DNA of 64,000 nucleotides from NCBI RefSeq assembly GCF_022763245.1, contig NZ_JALEGV010000005.1:186001-250000 (forward strand). The letters are read 5' to 3'. The stretch's first letter is position 1. Each line of letters starts with the position of its first letter. The notes under the pieces were generated by a model. The model was not told the DNA's origin, did not search any database, and saw only the letters and a list, made by a program, of their open reading frames with translations. This document shows positions 17,762-26,765 of this stretch, piece after piece. Source of the DNA: Oricola sp. Its GTDB lineage: Bacteria > Pseudomonadota > Alphaproteobacteria > Rhizobiales > Rhizobiaceae. Position numbers and translations under genes: made by a program.

Positions 17762-19486
17762 GTGACACCCCGGATTATCTGGACCCTCTGGTTTCAAGGG
17801 TGGGAGAACGCGCCTGAGCTGGTCAAGCAATGTGCTCGCTCGTGGGAGATCAAGAATCCCGGGTGGTGCGTTCGTCGGCTCACGCGTGACGATTTGCCGG
17901 AATTGCTGCCAAACCAGGCCCAGCCGTTGGAGAACCTGCTGGACAGCAACGCGCCGTTGGAAGCGGTCAGCGACATCATCCGAATCGAACTGCTGGCACG
18001 CTATGGCGGCGTGTGGGTCGATAGCACCACATACTGCGTTCGACCGTTGGAAGGCTGGATAGACGAAGCCTCGTGCGAGGGCTTTTTTGCCTTTGACAGG
18101 CCAGTCCCCGATCGAATGCTGTCAAGTTGGTTCCTTGCAGCAAACACCGGCTCCTACATCACAAGGAAATGGCGCGATGCGACCCGCATATATTGGGCAG
18201 ATCGAAAGGAACCGGATCACTATTTTTGGTTTCATCGGCTTTTCGCAGAGACGTACCAGGCCGATACGCATTTCAAAGCGATATGGGACAAGGTGCCAAC
18301 ATTGTCCGCTCGCGGCCCGCATGCCGTTCCTCAGTCCAACGAAGCCCTGCGAGCGCCGGTGAATTCAACTGCAAGGCTGATCGTCGAAACCGCTCAGACC
18401 CCGCTCCTGAAACTGACGCACAAAATGAATCATCAGGGCGTACCGGGGAATTCCATCTACCGATATTTGTGCGATGAGATCGACAGGCTCGAAACGATGA
18501 AAGGCCTGACGAAAAAGGACGAAGAAGGACCCGCGACGACCCCGCCGAACATATTGCTCACTTGGTTCGGAACCTTGGAGAAACACGGGACAATCGGCGA
18601 TCTTCTCGCGGTCCAAAGTGTTGCGGCCCGGCTTCGCGCTCAAGGAGTCAAGTTCAAACATTCAAGCGCGACCAGCCCCGCCGGCATCCTCGGCGAACAT
18701 GTCGGCTGGCACGAAATCGATCCATCGTCCGTGGATATCCTCCTGTTTGTCTGCGGACCGATAATAGATGGCCACCCGATCGTCACAGAGGTCATTCGCC
18801 GCTTTCCAAATGCCCTCAAGGTCGGGGTTGGCGTGTCACTCTTCCCACCGGATCACGAGAGCTTCGTGGATCCGTTCGATGTCGTTCTTGCGCGAGAAGG
18901 GCGTTCCACACGTTACGAAGATGTTGCGGTCATCGCGCCGAGTGAACCCGTCGACGGGCCATCAGGGGATCGCGGCACATTGCGCGTGGGCGTTTCGCTC
19001 AGCCGGCCTCAATCGGAATTCGGCGCTGAACTCTGCGACACAGATCAGGTTCGCAAATGCATCGATACGGCTCTCGCCAAACTGCGCATGGCATACGGGG
19101 TCGATGTCGTCGAAATCGAGCATCGGCTTTCGGAGAGCGACCTATGCCCAGCCCAATATGACAGCATCTATGCGGACTGTGATCTTGTTCTGACCTCCAG
19201 ATTTCATGGCGCCATGATGGCGATGCGCAACGCCGTACCGTTCATCGCACTTGATCAGATATATGGTGGCGCGAAGTTGATTTCGCTGCTGGGCGACCGC
19301 GACTGGCCACATGTCTACAGTGTGCCTTTGGATGCAGAAAAGATCGCAAATGCAGCCATGACCATTGTTGGAGCGCGTGATTCATGGCGCGACGCTCTCC
19401 TGGAGTGCGCGGACAGCATCAAGGCAGAGGCCAATGAGACGCTCAGCGCTTTCGATGATCTTCTTGCTCAATATCGCAAAACGTGA
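17762..19486 (+). CDS. GT32/capsular-synthesis-like domain fused to a polysaccharide pyruvyl transferase
   Basis: The 574-aa protein starts with GTG. Residues 1-~235 resemble the GT32/Caps_synth group: PRIIWTLWFQGW, then YGGVWVDST at 81-89, where a DxD-type motif is expected. Residues ~265-574 resemble polysaccharide pyruvyl transferases: ILLTWFGTLEKHGTIGD near the start and the hallmark TSRFHG at 478-483. The first domain would add a sugar. The second would add pyruvate ketal groups from PEP, giving the glycan negative charge. Its 3' end overlaps the convergent Wzt gene by 44 bases. The fusion is uncommon; each half is recognisable on its own. Confidence 0.85.
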   Translation: MTPRIIWTLWFQGWENAPELVKQCARSWEIKNPGWCVRRLTRDDLPELLPNQAQPLENLLDSNAPLEAVSDIIRIELLARYGGVWVDSTTYCVRPLEGWIDEASCEGFFAFDRPVPDRMLSSWFLAANTGSYITRKWRDATRIYWADRKEPDHYFWFHRLFAETYQADTHFKAIWDKVPTLSARGPHAVPQSNEALRAPVNSTARLIVETAQTPLLKLTHKMNHQGVPGNSIYRYLCDEIDRLETMKGLTKKDEEGPATTPPNILLTWFGTLEKHGTIGDLLAVQSVAARLRAQGVKFKHSSATSPAGILGEHVGWHEIDPSSVDILLFVCGPIIDGHPIVTEVIRRFPNALKVGVGVSLFPPDHESFVDPFDVVLAREGRSTRYEDVAVIAPSEPVDGPSGDRGTLRVGVSLSRPQSEFGAELCDTDQVRKCIDTALAKLRMAYGVDVVEIEHRLSESDLCPAQYDSIYADCDLVLTSRFHGAMMAMRNAVPFIALDQIYGGAKLISLLGDRDWPHVYSVPLDAEKIANAAMTIVGARDSWRDALLECADSIKAEANETLSAFDDLLAQYRKT

Positions 19487-20867
19487 GCGCTTGAATGTTC
19501 GAAAGGCCAATTGCAGTCGAACCAGGTTCCGGCGCGACGCGAAAGGCTATGCACTCCACCAATTTGTGAAGCCACCCCTTGTCGGAGCCAATGCGCCCAT
19601 ACACGCCGCAGCTCGCAAGATAAAAGCCCGGAGTGAGGCTACAGTCGAATTCGGTTCGGACAAGCACCGAAGATCCCATCGGAACTTGTTCCATCATTCT
19701 GGTTGCCGCACGCTCAGTTGAATTCCCGGCAACGACGATTCCGCTGACATTCTTGAACAGCATCTCGAAATCGATCTGAGATGCCTCTGTCTGGAATTCG
19801 ACATGGAATTCGAAAGCATACCGTCTTCCCATCCGGAGAACGTTGACCTGGTCTCCGTTCAACGTCGCTATGCGCGGATTGCGGATACGAGCGCCGCGTT
19901 CTTCACGCGCCACCATCGATTTCGAGATCATCCCGGGTTCAAACAGATCTGCACCATCATCGGCATCCCGCGGGCCATCCAACAGTTCGTCTGAGGTACT
20001 TGCCTGTAAGGTCACCGGCACGGCCTTGGCATGGGTGTCTTCCGAAGGCGGCATGTTATCCGACATCGCGGCAATTTGAGCACGAATGGCGCGAGCTGAA
20101 TGTTCGCTCGCATTGATCAATCGCTGATACTGACCGACCACCGCTTTCGGCCTGCCCTCCAGGATCTTCTCGCCGCGATCGAACAGAACGGCGCGGTCGC
20201 ACAATTGCAGGACCATCTCCGCGGCGTGAGAGACGAAGAGGATCGTTCCGCCCATGTCCTTGATGTCCTCAATGCGTACGAAACACTTACGCCGAAACGC
20301 CTCGTCGCCGACCGCCAGCGCTTCATCGACGACGAGGATCTCCGGATCGGCATTGACCGCCACGGCAAAGGCCAACCGGACGTACATGCCGGAGGAGTAG
20401 GTCTTGACCGGCTGGTCGATGAACTCGCCGATATCGGCGAAACGGGCGATGTCGTCGAAGCGGGCCTCGACCTCCGCACGCGTCAGGCCGAGGATCGCGG
20501 CATTGAGACGGACATTCTCGCGACCGGTGAATTCCGGGTTGAACCCGGCGCCAAGCTCAAGCAATGCCGCCACGCGCCCGTCCACCTCGACCGAGCCGGA
20601 GGACGGCTGCAGCGTGCCGCAGACGATCTGCAGCAGGGTCGACTTGCCGGAGCCGTTGCGCCCGATGATCCCGACCGTCTCGCCGCGCGCGATGTCGAGC
20701 GAGACGCCGTTGAGCGCGGCGAAATCCCTGTAGTAGCGACGCGGCGCGCGCCCGATCAGACGTTCGAAACGCGGCACCACCATCTGCTTGAGGCGGTCCT
20801 CGGGGCGATCGAACATCAGGTAGTGTTTCGAAACGTCCCTGACACGAATTGCGATGTCAGACGACAT
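19443..20867 (-). CDS. wzt: Polysaccharide ABC exporter ATP-binding protein with Wzt-type C-terminal domain
   Basis: The 474-aa protein powers export of an undecaprenyl-linked polysaccharide across the inner membrane. Walker A is GRNGSGKST (69-77), the signature is YSSGMYVRLA (157-166), and Walker B is EILVVDEALAVGD (176-188). A long C-terminal extension (~300-460), rich in beta-strand, matches the Wzt carbohydrate-binding domain that reads the glycan end before export. It overlaps the permease gene upstream by 11 bases and so forms a two-gene Wzm-Wzt unit. The presence of the binding domain suggests a capped chain; methyl-, sulfo- or pyruvyl-transferases nearby could supply the cap (inference). 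Confidence 0.93.
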   Translation of the reverse strand: MSSDIAIRVRDVSKHYLMFDRPEDRLKQMVVPRFERLIGRAPRRYYRDFAALNGVSLDIARGETVGIIGRNGSGKSTLLQIVCGTLQPSSGSVEVDGRVAALLELGAGFNPEFTGRENVRLNAAILGLTRAEVEARFDDIARFADIGEFIDQPVKTYSSGMYVRLAFAVAVNADPEILVVDEALAVGDEAFRRKCFVRIEDIKDMGGTILFVSHAAEMVLQLCDRAVLFDRGEKILEGRPKAVVGQYQRLINASEHSARAIRAQIAAMSDNMPPSEDTHAKAVPVTLQASTSDELLDGPRDADDGADLFEPGMISKSMVAREERGARIRNPRIATLNGDQVNVLRMGRRYAFEFHVEFQTEASQIDFEMLFKNVSGIVVAGNSTERAATRMMEQVPMGSSVLVRTEFDCSLTPGFYLASCGVYGRIGSDKGWLHKLVECIAFRVAPEPGSTAIGLSNIQALTFCDIEQEDHRKR

Positions 20868-21696
20868 CGGCGAAGCCCTTCCGCGTCTTCTGGAAAAACA
20901 GATATCCCAGGGCGGCTACCAGCAAACCGACGATCGCGTAAAGTGCGAGCGTCGCAAAATCCGGCAGTTCCCCGAACAAGGCGACCTTGCGCAGTTGTTC
21001 CACCGGCACCGCGATGGGGTTCAGATAGACGAAGGGACGGAGCCATTCCGGCAGAACCGCGACCGGGAAGAACACCGGCGAGAGAAACAGCATGGCCGTC
21101 GACAGCGGCCCTGTCACCTGGCTGATATCGCGCAGATACGTACCGAGGCTCGACAGGATCCAGGCGATCCCCAGCAAGACGAAGCCGTAAGGCACGATCA
21201 CCAGCGGCAGCAGCAGCGCCGTGAAGTGAATGCCGCCCTGGACAGGCAGCATGAAGGCGAACAGCACCAGCAGGCTGACCAGCATGTGAAACAGGGCGGA
21301 CCCGAGAAGGACTGGCGGGAAGATTTCGAGCGGAAAGACGACCTTCTTGACGTAGTTCTTGTTGGCGATGACGAGGCCGGGCGCCTGATTGATCACCTCC
21401 GAAAACGACTGGAACACGATCAGGCCCGCAAACAGCGTGATCGCGAACGCGCCCATAGAGGCATCCTCGCCCTCATCGCCCCAGCGCGACTGGAACACCA
21501 TGCCGAAGACGAAGGTGTAGACGGCGAGCATGAAGAGGGGCGTCAGCATCGACCACAGCATGCCAAGCGCCGAGCCGCGATAGCGGCCCGCGATCTCGCG
21601 GCGCACGAGCGAATAGGTCAGCCACAGGCGACCCGATCCGAGCCCCGTCGGAAACCTGCCTTGCGCCGAACGTGCCGGACTCTTCTGGCTCATCAC
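20857..21696 (-). CDS. wzm: Polysaccharide ABC exporter permease
   Basis: The 279-aa protein belongs to the ABC-2 permease family, with about six membrane segments (for example MLWSMLTPLFMLAVYTFVFG near 45-64, and the last near 245-265). The N-terminal amphipathic part contains LVRREIAGRYRGSALGMLW, typical of Wzm/KpsM/RfbA-type transporters. It partners with the Wzt-like ATPase, whose start overlaps this gene's end. The two would export a complete polysaccharide chain. This is a second export route beside the Wza/Wzc set at 34-38 kb. Confidence 0.93.
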   Translation of the reverse strand: MMSQKSPARSAQGRFPTGLGSGRLWLTYSLVRREIAGRYRGSALGMLWSMLTPLFMLAVYTFVFGMVFQSRWGDEGEDASMGAFAITLFAGLIVFQSFSEVINQAPGLVIANKNYVKKVVFPLEIFPPVLLGSALFHMLVSLLVLFAFMLPVQGGIHFTALLLPLVIVPYGFVLLGIAWILSSLGTYLRDISQVTGPLSTAMLFLSPVFFPVAVLPEWLRPFVYLNPIAVPVEQLRKVALFGELPDFATLALYAIVGLLVAALGYLFFQKTRKGFADVV

Positions 21697-21825
21697 CCCC
21701 CATTTCCGCTCGCGCCAACGTGCCGCGAACCTGGCCTTGAATGCTTCTGGACCGATGCAGGGGCCGTTTCAAGCCGTCACGTGGAACGCGGAGAGGCAAA
21801 CCGCCTGTCCCGGTCCGCGTGATCT

Positions 21826-22797
21826 TCAGCCGCTGAACATGGCGCTGGTTCGAATCTCCACCGCGCGCGGCAAAGCGCCTCCAGAGGCGTCGCTGGCGCT
21901 GATCAGGCGGTCGGCGACGGCAAACAGGTTGTGCTCCGTCATCACGCGTCGGCGCTGCGCGCGAATGCCGTCGTGCAGATCGTCGAAATCCGCGGTCTCG
22001 ATCAGATGCTCGATCGCCTGCAAGGCCTCATCGACCCTGAAGAGATCGATGTCGAGGCGCGCGCGCGCGTCGAAATCCTCGGCCGGGACCTTGCCGCCGG
22101 CATAGATCGGAAAGCAGTCGCCGAGATAGGCGTCGCCGAGTTTCTCCGTCCAGAACCCGTCGATCGTGTTGTTTTCCAGAACGACCGTGAAACGGTAAGG
22201 TGCGAGGCCGTCGGCCTTCTCCTCGATCGCGCTGAACCCGTTTCCGAAATGGTCGATCTGCGCGCCGAACCGCGTCTTCAGCGCTTCGACGAACCGAATG
22301 CGCAGCATTTGCTGCATGGTGAAGGTCTTGGCCGAGCAAACCACCGAAATCAGTTGCGATTTCTTCTTGTCGGCAGCCAGCTCGCGCCATGAGAAGGGCC
22401 GCGACTTGCCGTAATGCCAGGGAAGCGAAGAGTGGCTGCGGATATGGTGTCCGGCATATCGCGGAAGCGCGATCGGACCGACGACTGTGCCGAACTGGTC
22501 GAGATAGTTCGTCGGATATGTCTTGATTGAGGGCGGTTCGCCCAGGAACAGGATACGCCGTTCGACCGGCACAACGCTGCGCAGGCCGGCCGGCGGCTCA
22601 TCGCAGACGACGAGCCATTCAGAGCCCCACCCCGAGGGCTCGGCAGAAAAGGCGGTGCGGCCGAACACGCCGTCGCGGCCGGGTGTCTGGCGAAACCAGG
22701 TCTCGACGGGACCGTGCTCGGTGGCGAAATGCGCCCGGCTGGCGATCTCCGCGGGGTCGAAGTAAATGTTGGACCAATCTGATCGACTGTCGAGCAT
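21826..22797 (-). CDS. GT10 (fucosyltransferase-like) glycosyltransferase
   Basis: The 323-aa protein carries the C-terminal GT10 signature: FTVVLENNTIDGFWTEKLGDAYLGDCFPIYAG (given in part here), with the conserved ENN, TEKL and P-Y-G positions. GT10 enzymes use GDP-L-fucose, and some use related GDP sugars, to make alpha-1,3/4 linkages. The window also encodes the GDP-fucose pathway at 52.1-55.0 kb. The start at 22797 leaves only six bases to the divergent broken GT2 gene, so the promoters must overlap one of the coding regions or the true start is further in. A second GT10 lies at 23786-24745. Confidence 0.85.
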   Translation of the reverse strand: MLDSRSDWSNIYFDPAEIASRAHFATEHGPVETWFRQTPGRDGVFGRTAFSAEPSGWGSEWLVVCDEPPAGLRSVVPVERRILFLGEPPSIKTYPTNYLDQFGTVVGPIALPRYAGHHIRSHSSLPWHYGKSRPFSWRELAADKKKSQLISVVCSAKTFTMQQMLRIRFVEALKTRFGAQIDHFGNGFSAIEEKADGLAPYRFTVVLENNTIDGFWTEKLGDAYLGDCFPIYAGGKVPAEDFDARARLDIDLFRVDEALQAIEHLIETADFDDLHDGIRAQRRRVMTEHNLFAVADRLISASDASGGALPRAVEIRTSAMFSG

Positions 22798-22803
22798 GGG
22801 AGT

Positions 22804-23778
22804 GTGTGGTTGAGCCGTCGAAGTCCCGGACGTGTCACTGTCCTCATGCCGATGCGCAACGCCGAGACCTTCCTGGCCAGCGCGATCAACAGCATCCTAA
22901 ACCAAAGCGAAGCCGACTTCACCTTCCTTGTCGTCGATGATGGTTCATCCGACGCGAGCCTGTCGATCGCCGAAGAACTGGCCGACGAACGCGTGAAGAT
23001 CGTTCAGGACGGGCGTCATCTCGGGCTCGGCGCCCGGCTGAACTGGGGTCTCGACCATGCGGAAACCAGGTTCGTCGCCCGCATGGACGCCGACGACATG
23101 GCGGCTCCGCACCGCCTGTCGCGACAACTGGCGTTCATGGAAGATCATCCCGAGGTGGGCATTTGCGGTTCCTGGTACCGGATCATGCAAGCAGGCTCAC
23201 CACCGACGAATGTCACGCTGCCGCTGGATCACGCTCCATTGCGCGCCAAGACACTGTTCGACAGCCCCTTTGCGCACCCCACGGTCATGTTCAACATGCA
23301 GCACCTGGATGCGGCCGGCCTCTGATATTCGCCAGATGCCTCACATGCGGAAGACTACGATCTCTGGGAGCGCGCCTGCACGAAGACCGTGTTCGCGAAT
23401 GTGCCGGATTTCCTCCTCTTCTACCGCGTTCACGGCGCACAGGTCAGCGCGGTGCACGGCGATCTGCAACGCGAGGTCGCCAACAGCGTTCGCCGTCGCG
23501 CGCTGCAGCGTCTCGGCATGGAGCCCTCACCGGCGGAGACGGCACTTCATTGCGACTATGCTTCCGACATCGACATGGAGAGCGCCGGCCGTATCAAGGC
23601 CACGAGGCGCTGGCTCGGCAAGATCGAGGGAACCGCGAAACGGCGCGGCGAGCCAGCAATCGCGACCGAATGCGCGCAGCGCTCTAGGCAATTGAACCGA
23701 CGGTTGAGACGGTACAATCAATTGCTGCTCGCGGACACCGCCGGGAAGCTCGGAACTATGCTTCGCAAGAGAATATGA
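22804..23778 (+). pseudogene. GT2 glycosyltransferase interrupted by an in-frame TGA
   Basis: The first part (GTG at 22804; a more conservative start is the ATG at 22846) is a clear GT2 domain: VLMPMRNAETFLASAINSIL, VVDDGSSDASL and ARMDADDMA. It stops at TGA 23323-23325 just after AHPTVMFN. The same frame then continues without any stop to 23778 with HAEDYDLWERA and FLLFYRVHGAQVS, the conserved C-terminal part of this GT2 subfamily. A single CGA-to-TGA change would explain it. Nothing else in the gene looks damaged, so the loss is recent, or it is a sequence error. Residual truncated product would lack the ED acid motif and be inactive. Confidence 0.82.
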
Positions 23779-23785
23779 GGTCGGG

Positions 23786-24745
23786 TCAGGAGCGCCAGGG
23801 CCATTGCCAGCGCCGCACCTGCTCAGCGGATCGTGCGGCCACGATTTCGCAAAGGTGCCAGAACGGTTCCTTTTCGGCGTCGGACAAGAGCTGCCTGAAT
23901 TGCGGCGACAATCCCCTTTCCCGCCATCGGAAATACTGCCGATAGGCCTCGTCGTCGCTGTCGAGCCAAGTGAGATATTCCGCCAGTTCGGCCGGGCCGG
24001 CGAATTTCGACGCGTTGATGAATGAATCGCTGGCGGGTGCGAAACTGTCGGCATTAGGGGCGCCGAGATAGACGGGCACGGACCCTGCCAGAAGCGGGTC
24101 GAAGAGCTTCTCGGTGACGTAATCGACGGCGATCGAATTCTCGAAGGCGATGCAGAACTTGTAGCTGCCGATCAGCGCGCGTTTCGTCTCACTGCCGCGG
24201 TCTTCGAGGGGAAACTGCCTGTTGTTCATGAACCGGCCATAGGAATGGACCGGTATCCGGTTCATCAGTTCGCGCGCGAGAGGAATGCGCCCGCTGCGAT
24301 CGATTGAAGCGGACTGCAGCATGACGACCGGCGCGTCCGCGGTCTTGTCCGGCAGAGGGGCCGACACGGCATCCTCGAACGCCGAGGCCCACGGCAGATA
24401 CGAACACCACACGTCGGACGAGCGGCGATAAGTCATGGTCAGATCGAAGGCGCCCATGAAGTCCCGGTCGCGAAGCAGCGGGTAGTTGACATCGCTTTCC
24501 ATGGACCAGGCGACCCATAACTGGCCGCGGCGCTTGCGGAGGCGGGGCAGCTTGCGCATCGACGGCACGTGAAAGACCACTGCAGCCGCCTTGGAATAGG
24601 CCCGCCGATCCGTCGTGAAGATGCAACCGTCGCAACGGGCAAGCGACCGGGTGTCGGGTGGGCGGCCGAAGAAGTCGTTGTAGAAGAGGATGACCGGCCT
24701 CTCTCGGCTGTCTCCGCTGCGCGCACCGGGGCCTAGTGCTCGCAT
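23786..24745 (-). CDS. GT10 (alpha-1,3-fucosyltransferase-like) glycosyltransferase
   Basis: The ~319-aa protein has GT10 features in order: WVAWSMESDVNYPLL, an FDLTMTYRRSSDVWCSY acceptor-domain loop, then YKFCIAFENSIAVDYVTEKLF with PVYLGAPN, the GDP-fucose-binding core. The start at 24745 is preferred over the ATG at 24808, because it gives a TGATG stop/start overlap with the GT2 gene upstream, showing translational coupling. This is a closer match to classical fucosyltransferases than the GT10 protein at 21826. The donor is probably GDP-L-fucose from the gmd/fcl genes in this window, though GDP-L-galactose is also possible. Confidence 0.9.
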   Translation of the reverse strand: MRALGPGARSGDSRERPVILFYNDFFGRPPDTRSLARCDGCIFTTDRRAYSKAAAVVFHVPSMRKLPRLRKRRGQLWVAWSMESDVNYPLLRDRDFMGAFDLTMTYRRSSDVWCSYLPWASAFEDAVSAPLPDKTADAPVVMLQSASIDRSGRIPLARELMNRIPVHSYGRFMNNRQFPLEDRGSETKRALIGSYKFCIAFENSIAVDYVTEKLFDPLLAGSVPVYLGAPNADSFAPASDSFINASKFAGPAELAEYLTWLDSDDEAYRQYFRWRERGLSPQFRQLLSDAEKEPFWHLCEIVAARSAEQVRRWQWPWRS

Positions 24746-25530
24746 CACTGTTCGCCCCATTTCAGGAGCTTGCGCAAGCGCGTGATCCGCGGCCCTCGCT
24801 CCGGCCACAGGAATTGCGACTGGCGCGACATCATGTCGTTCAGTGTCTCCGCCATGAACCGCGCCTGGTCTTCAGTTTCGATGACGAAGTCGCGGCCATA
24901 GTCGATATGGCCGAAGACGCCGTTGTTGGTGCCCATGAACCCCAGATGCTGGGCATAGGAGCGCCGCGAGACGAGCACGCGCTTCCCCATCGCGACCAGT
25001 GCGGCGACTGCCGGCGCATCCCAACCCGACGCGCCTTCATCGCTCGATTGCGCAAGCGCTCGGTCCAGCAGGCCCGCATCCCAACATGTCGCGGTGCCGC
25101 CAGCGCTCGATTTCTCGACCAATTCACCGTCCATCTCGCGCTTCACCGCGTGCATGGTGGAATTGTAAAGGCCGAGAAAACCATCCGTGCGATCGAACAC
25201 CCGTTCGGTGAATTCCAGGAATGACGGCGAGAGAAGCATGTCGCTGTCGAGGATGATGATCCGTCGCGCACCGGCTTCAATGCAGTCGCGAAACAGCCGC
25301 ACCTGGCTGGCGTCGGGGCCGAGGTTGCGGTCATTCCGCACGACGCTGTCGGCTTGAGGAAACAGGGACGCGATCTCGCGGGCGTCGAATTCGCAGCTGG
25401 CGTCATCGCGAATGAAGATCCGGTAGCGATTAACACCACTCAGCTCGCGCAGGCTCTTCGAGAACGCCAGCAGATGACGCACACGGTTGAATGTCGGGAT
25501 CGCTATGATGTCCCTTCGATCCCGAAACAC
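24745..25530 (-). CDS. GT2-like glycosyltransferase
   Basis: The protein has the GT-A fold pattern IIAIPTFNRVRHLLAFSKSL, IFIRDDASCEFDAREI, and IIILDSDMLLSPSF as the DxD metal site. I chose the GTG at 25530 (about 261 aa) because GAGGGA lies ten bases before it and the GT-A domain starts directly after. An ATG at 25614 would add 28 residues of non-conserved sequence. It ends in a TGATG overlap with the GT10 gene downstream, so the two are coupled. The sugar and linkage are unknown. Confidence 0.82.
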   Translation of the reverse strand: MFRDRRDIIAIPTFNRVRHLLAFSKSLRELSGVNRYRIFIRDDASCEFDAREIASLFPQADSVVRNDRNLGPDASQVRLFRDCIEAGARRIIILDSDMLLSPSFLEFTERVFDRTDGFLGLYNSTMHAVKREMDGELVEKSSAGGTATCWDAGLLDRALAQSSDEGASGWDAPAVAALVAMGKRVLVSRRSYAQHLGFMGTNNGVFGHIDYGRDFVIETEDQARFMAETLNDMMSRQSQFLWPERGPRITRLRKLLKWGEQ

Positions 25531-25651
25531 GAAAATCCACTCCCTCAACGGAACCAACTTGATGCCGGTTGTTGCAAGCAACCGCAAGTTCGGTATCCAT
25601 TCACGGCCGCACATGCCTTCATTCGTCTCCGCAGATCACGAACCCCGCTGA

Positions 25652-26665
25652 ATGCTGAACCCCCTCATCCGTCGCCACCGCCTCCAACGCCGCCTGACCC
25701 GCCAGCTCCGCAAGGCCGGTGTTCGGATTGACAGCCTTCGGATCGCCGATTCCGGGGGCGGGCCGCGCCACCGACTGGTCTTGGGCAAGAGCGGGGGACG
25801 GCTCGACATCGGCGTCAATTATCAAGCCATGTTTTCCAAGCCGGGACTGGCAGACACGCTTCGACATCGCGCAGGGGCCATTATCGAGCCCTTCATGGGT
25901 TCGAGCCTCCACGAAGCGATCGGGGATATTTCCGACGGCGAGGAAAGCGGCGGCGGCATCATCAGCTTCTCGTCGTCGAATCCCGACGCCATCCTCGTTC
26001 CCGACGCGATTTTCCACGCGTCTCAGGGCTATGCCTCATTGCGTGCCGCTTCCGCGTCGTGGGTCACCGGCTGGCAGGCACGCAAGGAAACGATCGTCTG
26101 GCGCGGATCCACGACGGGGGTCGGGACGATATCGAATGCGGAGATGAACCCTGCGGATGCCAGTCTGCTGCCGCGCACACGCATGTGCCTGATGCTGCGC
26201 GGATCGCCCGGGGTCGATGCCAGGATCGTCGGCATCGCGCAAAGCGACGACCTCGAAGGCGACCGATCGCGGCTCGATCACGCAGGCGTCCTCGGAAACC
26301 ACATCGATCCCATGACCTGGCTCGCGCGCAAATTCGCGATCGACATCGACGGCAACACGAACGCCTGGTCCAACCTCTTTACCCGGTTGCTCGCCGGATG
26401 TTGCGTCATCAAGATCGCGTCACCCCACGGCTATCGGCAATGGTACTACAATGCTCTGGAGCCCTGGCGCCATTTCGTTCCCGTCAATGCCGACTTCTCC
26501 GACCTTCACGAGAAAATCGACTGGTGTCGCGCCCATGATTCGCGTTGCGAGGAGATTGCGGAGGCCGGGCGGGCCTTCGCCTTGCAGCGGGAGTTCGCCT
26601 CGGAAATGAAAGGGGCGGTCAGAACGCTCGAGCGTCATTCGGCGGGAAAGGGAGTTGGAGCGTGA
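25652..26665 (+). CDS. GT90 (CAP10/LpsA-like) glycosyltransferase
   Basis: The 337-aa protein matches the GT90 pattern. Key stretches are ETIVWRGSTTG near 149-159, KFAIDIDGNTNAWSNLF near 226-242, and AGCCVIKIAS and WYYNALEPWRHFVPVNAD after it. GT90 includes the fungal capsule protein CAP10 and bacterial LpsA-type enzymes that add xylose, glucose or galacturonic acid. It starts a run of plus-strand glycosyltransferase genes and is divergent from the GT2 gene at 24745-25530. The donor cannot be deduced. Confidence 0.85.
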   Translation: MLNPLIRRHRLQRRLTRQLRKAGVRIDSLRIADSGGGPRHRLVLGKSGGRLDIGVNYQAMFSKPGLADTLRHRAGAIIEPFMGSSLHEAIGDISDGEESGGGIISFSSSNPDAILVPDAIFHASQGYASLRAASASWVTGWQARKETIVWRGSTTGVGTISNAEMNPADASLLPRTRMCLMLRGSPGVDARIVGIAQSDDLEGDRSRLDHAGVLGNHIDPMTWLARKFAIDIDGNTNAWSNLFTRLLAGCCVIKIASPHGYRQWYYNALEPWRHFVPVNADFSDLHEKIDWCRAHDSRCEEIAEAGRAFALQREFASEMKGAVRTLERHSAGKGVGA

Positions 26666-26765
26666 AGATGCGAGACGCCCCGACGTCTGCACCCCGGACT
26701 GCGTCGGTTGACATTGCTATCTGGCAAAAAGCACCGTTCCGGGAGGCAACACCTCACTGCAACCA

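Noticed and set aside
23323-23325. TGA as a selenocysteine or readthrough codon
   Set aside because: There is no Cys or catalytic selenocysteine position in GT2 enzymes here and no hairpin of that type was noticed; a nonsense change from CGA is simpler.
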